Assembly (NCBI GenBank): GCA_031216445.1
Contig: CM062209.1
Span: forward strand, 22,530,001-22,594,000
Direction: 5' to 3'
Source: Lateolabrax maculatus
Taxonomy: Eukaryota; Chordata; Actinopteri; Acropomatiformes; Lateolabracidae
DNA: 64,000 nucleotides
The notes under the pieces were generated by a model. It was not told the DNA's origin, did not search any database, and saw nothing but the letters and a program-made list of their open reading frames with translations. Position 1 is the first letter of the stretch. The number at the start of each line of letters is the position of its first letter. The position numbers were made by a program, and so were the translations under genes. Shown here in pieces: positions 58,720 through 64,000 of this stretch.

Positions 58720-60395
58720 TGTTGTTTCTCTGCCCCTAGAGTAAGGACCCGTCCGTCTCTGATCGGGTCAATCCACATTGATCTCACACGGCTTGGGGAT
58801 TTGACAACTGACCGCGTGTGTGTGTGGCTAAAGCTTTACCTCACATTTGCATCATCCTCAGAAATAACCAAAATTCCAGCAGTGATTCATCGTGCATTAT
58901 TTACAGTATTTAATTTTATAAACAGTTAATACCATAGCCATGTGCTCTGCAAGATGAAAGACTTATCTCAGCATAAAAGAATCATGAGGACTTTAAAGGG
59001 ATTGGTTGACCCAAATTAAATTTTGTTTTGTGGTATGTTGACATGCAGATATGTTTAGTTCTATTTGCTCAGGCATCAACTTCTTCCCACAAAACATTAA
59101 TACCTGTTGAACCAAAGCTATCTGCATGGGTCTACACCACTTGAGGTAAGCATGAGAAAGTTTTGGTTGAAACAACTCTTTAACAGACTGAACTCCCAGG
59201 GCTGAAAAGTCAAATTGAATTATCAAGCTGATGAAAACAGAAAACCATATTCATTTCATTCCAGCTCAACTGAACTGGTTGACAAAGCTGGTATTTGGAT
59301 AAAAACGTGAAATTTTTTTGCTGATGGAGCCAACAAATACAAACAGTCCACCGTGTCAGAACTTTTACAGCTCTTTGAATCTCCTGTTAGTTTTGGTCCG
59401 AAACAGGCGCAACATTCTAACATTCTAACTGTTCTTTGGATATTCAGGCAAAGTAACAGCTTATTTGATGAGAAAGTACACGTTGATTTTTTTCTTCAAA
59501 ATAACCCAAAAACAAATCTAGGGGTCTGTATCAAAATTGTTTATTTATGTATAAAAAATATATACTATCGGTCGATATATTGTTATTGGATTTTGTAATG
59601 TTAAAAAACTCCAGACTTGTCATGCCTTTATTGTATTTTATTTTATTTTATTTTATTTGCCAGGCAAATGGGATTTTATTAAGTCAACCTTTGGTAAATC
59701 TAATTACTGTTATATATTTACAGACAAAGATACATCTTTTTGCAATAATATTTGTTTACTGTGCAGTTTGCAGATTATTGCTGTACATGTTCTTAAAAAC
59801 TGTAATTTAACAATGGTTAGATGGTTGGATGGATGGATGTTTGAGAATTGGCCATAGGCAATATGGATAAAGAGTCTTCTCTGGTAGAAATTTAAGCTCT
59901 GTAGGTAACTACTTGTAAATCTTCCCATCAGTTTGTGCATCAGTGACGTATGGCAGTCCAGCTGGTTATTGTGATCACTGTCATGACCAGGATCATTCAC
60001 TGTGTATTGTTAACCTGCTTTTATCAGAAGACATTGGGTCACAGAGCAACCCAGGCTCAGGCCTCACACAATAGTCAGATGCCAATCAAAGGTCAAACAT
60101 TTCCAGGGAATAAAGGGAACAAAGACCTACACACACCACAGCAGCAATCATATGTGTTCACTCTTAAGTAGAACAAGAAGAGGATTGGGTTAGATAGTGT
60201 AATTAAGCCAGCACTTCGATTCACACATTCAATTAGATGTTCTTAAGCTTTCACACATCCCTGCAGCACTGGGGTATTTAACTGCCTGTGAGTTCCGTTA
60301 AGGAAAATGATTTGAGGAAGAATTGAGTGTTGCTGGACTGCTCATGTCTGATAAGCTAAATTGATGTTTAACTGCATCACACAACACAGTTATTT
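58720..60395. other. Intron 2, (TTTTA)n at about 59632-59657; otherwise nothing recognised
   Basis: AT-rich. Short pentanucleotide repeat only. Confidence 0.4.
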
Positions 60396-60399
60396 TTCC

Positions 60400-60585
60400 C
60401 AGGAGTTGGTGGAGACCAAAACAGAGCTAAAAGAGAGAGGCGGAGAGTGACTGTTGGACCTACATTCATCGGGTGGACACAAACGAGACTTCTAATAAAT
60501 GCTAATGTTGCACTGTGTCTGCTGGATGTGTAAATAGGGAATTGTTTGCTAACATATTAGCCAAATCAACTTTAAAAAGGTGATG
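60400..60585 (+). repeat. Dispersed repeat family F, copy 2
   Basis: 'gagaccaaaacagagctaaa', 'gtctgctggatgtgtaaata' and 'tttgctaacatattagccaa' correspond in order to 13330-13515. Confidence 0.65.
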
Positions 60586-61564
60586 GTACATAAATGTTGA
60601 CACAGAGCCAGTGTATAGATGATAAAATGGGTGGGATGTGCTCTCTGTTTTACTTGTTTTGGTTAAGACTCTTTAAAATAAAATATCGTCCTCTCCAAAT
60701 GTTCAGCTGAAGCCACTAAGGACTCGACTGCTTTTAATACAGAATAATCAGTTTATCCATCCCTTTTTACTTTCTGCACAGTTCATCCTATTCTGTGTAA
60801 AGTCATCCAGAGAGCCTGTACTTAACCCAACAAAATACCAGCTAAGTCAGATTATACATTTCCAGCAGCTTTCATTCAGCAACTACTGTAAATCATATTG
60901 ATTTTTTTCTTTTTCTAAATCCGAAGATTATGCAACCCTTTTGTCTCACTCACGGTTTGCCATCCATTATTTCACAGAATATTTAACAAGATTAGTGCAG
61001 TAAAAGAGGCTGACGTCAGTGCAGCACCAATGTCAAGCTGGCCAGACCACCAGGCTCCATATGGGTTTGATAAATCCTAAATCATGATGGATGCTATATA
61101 TGACATGAAAAAGAAGCATTTTGAAATTTACATTTGAAGCACTTAGCAGAGGCTTTTCAAGGGTGGCAGAGGGCAACAGTGACATAAGTCCTGTATAACA
61201 CCCATGCACACATCACATGTGACCAAAACCACAAGAAGGTCAGCGTTCAAAGAGTGAGCTTTGTATCGTGTGTTTAGGTATATTTGGGTACCAACACTTC
61301 AACAATACGTTTTTAAATTACTTAAACAGTTTTTTCTGCAAATTACTTTTATTTATATTCATGTATTTTCTACAAATAATGTTTTTTGTAGAAATCATAA
61401 CAAAGGAAGCCAAAGTTCCCGAATGTTTGAACATAAATGGCTGCACAAAATCTCTGCTGAAGTAATCTAAAATTGTCAAAATTGTGAATTGAATAAGAAA
61501 CTTGTCTGGTCAAAGAATAAGTAACAGTATGAATCTGAATAAGCATTTGATGCTCTCTGTGTTT

Positions 61565-61745
61565 CGGTTTGATAGTACTGTAACAGTGTGATAGTATTAT
61601 ATGATTTTGCAGCAGGTTCATTGTATAATCTGTTTAAGTATCGATTTCATAGTACTGTCTGTTGTTGTTATGGTTGGACTGTATTGTCTTTTTTAATAAC
61701 GGTTTGATAGTATTGTATGTTTTTGAAATGGTTTGATAGTAGTTT
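61565..61745. repeat. Degenerate 'ggtttgatagta' repeats
   Basis: 'ggtttgatagtactgta', 'ggtttgatagtattgta' and 'ggtttgatagtag' recur with diverged spacers; looks like an old minisatellite. Confidence 0.5.
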
Positions 61746-62154
61746 CTTGGTCTGGCATGTCTACATGGCAGTTCTAGTCTGACATCCAGTCCGAATTCAA
61801 ACTGGAACTATTACAAAAGTAATAAACTTCAACAAAGCAAATAAAACAACAGCTCAACCATAGCTCACCTTGTCTTGGGGAGTGATTTGAAGTCTGTGGG
61901 TGATGAGGTGGAATATATACTGTATAACTTTTAGTACTATAGAAAAAAAGTTCAATTCCTGCAGGAGTCACCTAAATTAGGTAAACCTGTTGCACACGTT
62001 GTTTAACAGAAGTTGTAAGGTCTAAGAGTTAAGTTTAAGGTCACAGAGTTCAGTATAACTCTGATGGGACATTTCTACAGCTAAAATCATTTTATAAGGT
62101 TCTGAAAATGAATCACCAAAATGATGTTATGAATGCAACACTATTCTGTAATAT

Positions 62155-62240
62155 TTGTATTTATTATACTATTATACTATATACTAGTATAGTAGTATAC
62201 TATACTGCTTAGTATATAGTAGTATACTATACTACTTCAC
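62155..62240. repeat. AT-rich imperfect palindromic repeat of 'agtagtatactatact' units
   Basis: Two units 'gtagtatactatact' about 35 bases apart within TATA/TAGTA-rich DNA. Confidence 0.7.
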
Positions 62241-62519
62241 ACAACTAGGAAAGTTACCATGGCTTCTGCCCTGTAGGCCGACATTGTAGTTATTTACGTG
62301 GTTGCTGCGGCTGCCGTTGCTGCTGTGGTTCTGTTGGCAGTTGTCACTAAAAATTGATTTTCTAAAGTTTCTTCATTTCCCTCCATTTCAAGTAATTTTC
62401 TGTACCGCTGCTAATGAAATGTGACACCGTGCGTCATCTAACGTTGCTGTTCAGCCGTTTTCTGTTTTCTGTTTAACGGCTACATGTGAGTGAGAAAACA
62501 GCTTAAGATGGAGTCACAG

Positions 62520-62611
62520 ACCGTTAAAATTAGTTATTGGTTCAATCAACTCATCGAAAAAAGAATTGTTAGATTAATCGTTAAAAGAAGCATCGTTAGA
62601 TGCAGCCCTGC
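62520..62611 (+). repeat. Terminal fragment of dispersed repeat family A (copy 9)
   Basis: 'attgttagattaatcgtt' followed by the terminal 'cgttagatgcagccctg'. CAGGGCTGCA ends of this kind are typical of a hAT-like teleost element. The opposite end and a target duplication were not found. Confidence 0.55.
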
Positions 62612-62711
62612 TTTGTAATATGTTGCCCGTCCTTCCCTCAGGAATCGTTTGTATCAGTGCCGGGTTTAGGGGAAGTGAAAGAGAAAGGACAGCTTTAATG
62701 CAATGGTCTGT

Positions 62712-62733
62712 CACACACACACACACACACACA
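62712..62733. repeat. (CA)11 microsatellite
   Basis: Pure CA run. Confidence 0.95.
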
Positions 62734-63118
62734 TATGCACAAACTAACATCTCTGGTAGAAACAGTGTTGGCCTGTGTCCACGCCTGCTTTGGCCAGGTT
62801 TAGTGAGCCTCTAATCTGTGAATTGCAAACACAAAAACTCCTCATCGACGATCCAGTCACGCCAACAGACGCCAGCAGAGACTGTTGTTGTCGTTATGTT
62901 GGGGCTGCGTAATTGGCTAAAGCCTTGTCCCATCAGTATGTAGAGAGGTTTGTGTGTGCTCATGTATATGTGTGGTGTGTGTTTGGGTTTGTGTAATTGT
63001 GACTGTGTTTATGAATATGCATACAATATGTGTCAGATGTGAGACAACACAGAGACTGAACTTAATTGTTTTCTTCCCCTGCATTTTCTCAATGTGCTGT
63101 GTGTGCGTGTGTGTTTGC

Positions 63119-63144
63119 GTGTGTGTGTGTGTGTGTGTGTGTGT
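63119..63144. repeat. (GT)13 microsatellite
   Basis: Pure GT run preceded by GT/GCGT-rich sequence from about 63098. Confidence 0.95.
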
Positions 63145-63189
63145 GCTCTTGAACTATTTTGGTGAGAACCAGTTTGAGTTTTAGACCAT

Positions 63190-63382
63190 CGGAGTGAGGA
63201 CATTTTTGGAAAGTGAGGACATTCTGGCCGGTCCTCACTTTCTGAGACCCCTTCAACATGCTGTTTGAGGGTTAAGTAAGACTTGGTTTTAAGGTTCAGG
63301 TTAGAATTAAGTTTAGGTTAAGGTTAGGGTAAGGGGCTGGGGAATGCATTATGTCATTGAATGTCCTCACAAGTATAACTGT

Positions 63383-63424
<42 letters not shown>
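63190..63424 (+). repeat. Teleost dispersed repeat with telomere-like core and attached (GT)18
   Basis: 'gagtgaggacatttttggaa', 'ctggccggtcctcactttct', 'ggttaaggttagggtaaggg' and 'atgtcctcacaagtataact' follow the order of a repeat abundant in teleosts, in which the GT microsatellite is an integral 3' tail. The TTAGG-like core is degenerate and not a true telomere. Confidence 0.7.
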
Positions 63425-63425
<1 letters not shown>

Positions 63426-63429
63426 GCAC

Positions 63430-64000
63430 TACTCTTGGCACAGGCCTGTCCTGGCTGTGAAGGTTCAGTGGGAAACACATTCCAGTCTTGCAGTGTTTTT
63501 TTCCTTAACCAACAGAGATGACGAGCACTTGTTCCTAACTGACTGACTGGACGTTTAATGTTCGAGGAGTACATCTGATGCTCTTGTAGAAACCGGATTT
63601 AGTCCGAGCAGAATTTAGAAAAGTCTAAAAAAGAGGTGAGAAAAGGTGAGAATGGTTGACTTACTTAAAGATTTGATTTGAAAGATTTTGACTGTATTTG
63701 TTGATATTTGCTATTTGGGCAAAATGACATGAAAGAATGTCATTTTTATGTATTTTACTGTAAGGAATGGAATTATACACATGTCCACTGGAAATGATTT
63801 GCCTTTGCCGATCCCTGGTCACTGTAGTAGAGGAGATGTTTGTATGATGTGTCGCTTTTTGCTTCACTGGACTAGAACAATGCTTTCTACAGACTTCCAG
63901 CTGCCATCCTCCAGTCATTACAATCCTTTAACGCAATCACTGAACTCTTTGTTGTATTATTTAACTGCTGCCTCCCCTGATGCAGCAGTCCATCGTGCCA
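63430..64000. other. Intron 2 at the window edge, nothing recognised
   Basis: No exon matching the expected third coding exon and no repeat recognised. Confidence 0.35.

Larger units (their letters stand above)
35155..64000 (+). other. Intron 2 of the SLC24-type gene (5' part, at least 28.8 kb)
   Basis: The intron opens with gtaaga at 35155 and runs off the window. I looked for a third exon that would begin by completing an Ala codon and continue with the conserved HEFP-type sequence of the family, and found none, so exon 3 probably lies beyond 64000. Contents are dispersed repeats, microsatellites, one complete hAT-type MITE, a SINE-like unit, a LINE relic and possible enhancer blocks. Confidence 0.55.

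Noticed and set aside
63300..63340. TTAGGG-like sequence as an interstitial telomere
   Set aside because: Units are irregular (ggttaagg, gttaggg) and belong to a dispersed teleost repeat, not a telomeric array.
1..64000. tRNA, rRNA, CRISPR arrays, bacterial operons or phage features
   Set aside because: No cloverleaf-like functional tRNA, no rRNA similarity and no regularly spaced direct repeats were seen. All evidence points to vertebrate intronic and intergenic DNA.

Overview
The window reads as nuclear DNA of a ray-finned fish, probably a spiny-rayed (percomorph) teleost. There are no operons, ribosome-binding sites or long open frames. The base composition is AT-leaning, there are dozens of CA/GT and CT microsatellites, and it carries many fragments of short interspersed repeats that I recognise from teleost genomes. 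Nearly all the longer open frames are simple-repeat or chance frames. No RNA gene, CRISPR array or complete autonomous mobile element was found.

One gene is supported, on the + strand. A CpG-rich promoter/first-exon block (about 7240-7780) holds a coding first exon at 7501-7681, with a strong Kozak context, in-frame upstream stops and an AG/gtgagg donor. A second exon at 35029-35154 joins it in phase (phase 1 on both sides). Together they encode a 102-residue N-terminus: an arginine/lysine-rich cytosolic stretch, a hydrophobic signal segment and a short extracellular segment with two N-glycosylation sequons, the second inside K-N-C-T-D-P. This layout matches the N-terminus of the K+-dependent Na+/Ca2+ exchangers (SLC24/NCKX), closest by memory to SLC24A3 (NCKX3), with SLC24A4 as the alternative. 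The membrane core exons are not in the window.

Layout: 1-7240 is upstream intergenic DNA with repeats, a perfect 29-bp inverted repeat (5291/5673) and a GC-rich block at 6530-6780. 7682-35028 is intron 1 (27.3 kb). 35155-64000 is at least 28.8 kb of intron 2. The introns carry fragments of at least six dispersed repeat families, one complete 380-bp hAT-type MITE with an exact 8-bp target duplication (49113-49492), a tRNA-derived SINE-like unit, a relic of a LINE reverse transcriptase, long G homopolymers, polypurine and polypyrimidine tracts, and several repeat-poor blocks rich in homeodomain-type sites that may be intronic enhancers.

The most interesting unexplained signal is an exact 11-mer, TGATTGACAGG, which contains the PBX-MEIS/PREP composite decamer. 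It occurs three times on the + strand in unrelated contexts (12481, 16866, 40090), far above chance. Dispersed-repeat family names below (A, B, C and so on) are my own labels. They rest on similarity between copies in this window and on remembered teleost repeats, not on a database search.
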